Of a stretch of DNA of 23,951 bases, positions 23,470 to 23,951 are shown in pieces. A program made the translations under genes and the position numbers. A model generated the notes under the pieces. It worked only from the letters and a program-made list of their open reading frames with translations. It was not told the DNA's origin and did no database searches. Position 1 is the first letter of the stretch; each line of letters begins with the position of its first letter. Where the stretch lies: assembly GCA_964370545.1 (NCBI GenBank), contig CAYJJQ010000015.1, forward strand, positions 1-23,951, given 5' to 3'. Source of the stretch: CAKOSP01 sp964370545 (lineage in GTDB: Bacteria > Bacillota_I > Bacilli_A > RF39 > UBA660).

Positions 23470-23951
23470 TTACTTTTTCCTCAAACCTTTTTCATATGAA
23501 ATTTTTGCTTTACTTAAAGTTCTTTCACGAGTAAAAGAATCGCACATTTCAACATCATTTACTGTTAATTTGTATTTTTTAATTAGACGTTCAAATTTGA
23601 CAAAATTTATATAATCAAGCGGAAAGTCTCCCCATTCATAAACATCAAAATCTTTTATATCTTCTAGTAATTTAGCAAAGGAATATTCTACTTCTTCAAA
23701 TTGTGTTAACTTCACTCTATCAAATTCAGTTGAACAACCACTTTGCAATAATAAATCTATTGTTTTATCCAGATGTCTATATGGCCAACAAAAATTTATA
23801 CTACCAATAGGATTCACACCGGATAAATCTATTTTATTATCCACAAGAATTTTACAGATATCATATTCTGTGTTAATAAGTTCTCTTAATCCTATGTTAG
23901 TTTCCTTAAAAGTAGATTCTATAAAACCGGGAGCATTATTATCAATTAATT
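23470..23951 (-). CDS. Ankyrin-repeat-like protein, C-terminal part (partial)
   Basis: The minus-strand frame is open from the window edge to the TAA at 23472-23470; the GTG near 23844 is not a real start. The first residues read as ankyrin-like helix-turn-helix units: NIGLRELINTEYDICKILVD then NKIDLSGVNPIGSINFCW, then KTIDLLLQSGCS. The remaining ~75 residues are charged and may cap the repeats. Ankyrin repeats bind other proteins; no partner is suggested here. The true start lies to the right of the window. Confidence 0.7.
   Translation of the reverse strand, partial: LIDNNAPGFIESTFKETNIGLRELINTEYDICKILVDNKIDLSGVNPIGSINFCWPYRHLDKTIDLLLQSGCSTEFDRVKLTQFEEVEYSFAKLLEDIKDFDVYEWGDFPLDYINFVKFERLIKKYKLTVNDVEMCDSFTRERTLSKAKISYEKGLRKK

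Overview
The window is a compact, very AT-rich stretch of bacterial chromosome read with the standard genetic code. The low GC, GGAGG-type ribosome sites, TTGnnn-17-TATAAT promoters, short U-tailed terminators, rimP-nusA order, YqeG, RsgI-like and YdcF/SanA families all point to a low-GC Firmicute. An uncultured gut Bacilli/Mollicutes-related lineage is my best guess, but this is inference. There is no tRNA, rRNA, CRISPR array, transposase or prophage.

Left part (1-7500): the 5' end of nusA preceded by an unusually short rimP with a hairpin leader, both leftward. A divergent uvsE (UV-damage endonuclease) meets a leftward yqeG-mutL-hypothetical operon at a shared bidirectional terminator. Next come a YjdF/DUF2238-like membrane protein (leftward), a phosphomannomutase/phosphoglucomutase (rightward) and a small single-pass membrane protein (leftward).

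Middle (7500-15000): a single 1974-codon gene for a secreted multidomain protein. It has a signal peptide, two InlB-like repeats, a calcium-loop-like segment, an Ig/HYR-like domain, a long MBG-type repeat stalk and a C-terminal von Willebrand A domain with an intact MIDAS. Three copies of a 453-bp unit inside it are virtually identical at the DNA level. Upstream are a type I signal peptidase and a hexameric-type purine nucleoside phosphorylase.

Right part (15000-23951): a heterodimeric ABC exporter pair with one degenerate ATP site, a SanA/YdcF-like envelope protein and a membrane-anchored extracellular protein. Then come an ECF sigma factor translationally coupled to an RsgI/PepSY-type membrane anti-sigma factor with a 53-residue Asp/Asn tail, a large protein of unknown function, a probable structured small RNA with its own -10 box and terminator, and the 3' part of an ankyrin-like gene running off the edge.

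Much of the region serves the cell envelope (secretion, surface protein, signal peptidase, exporter, sigma/anti-sigma), beside DNA repair (uvsE, mutL) and transcription/ribosome genes. The most unusual items are the homogenised 453-bp array in the giant surface protein, the structured RNA at about 23306-23419, the truncated RimP, the Asp/Asn tail of the anti-sigma factor, and intrinsic terminators that nearly always contain the stop codon of the gene they end.
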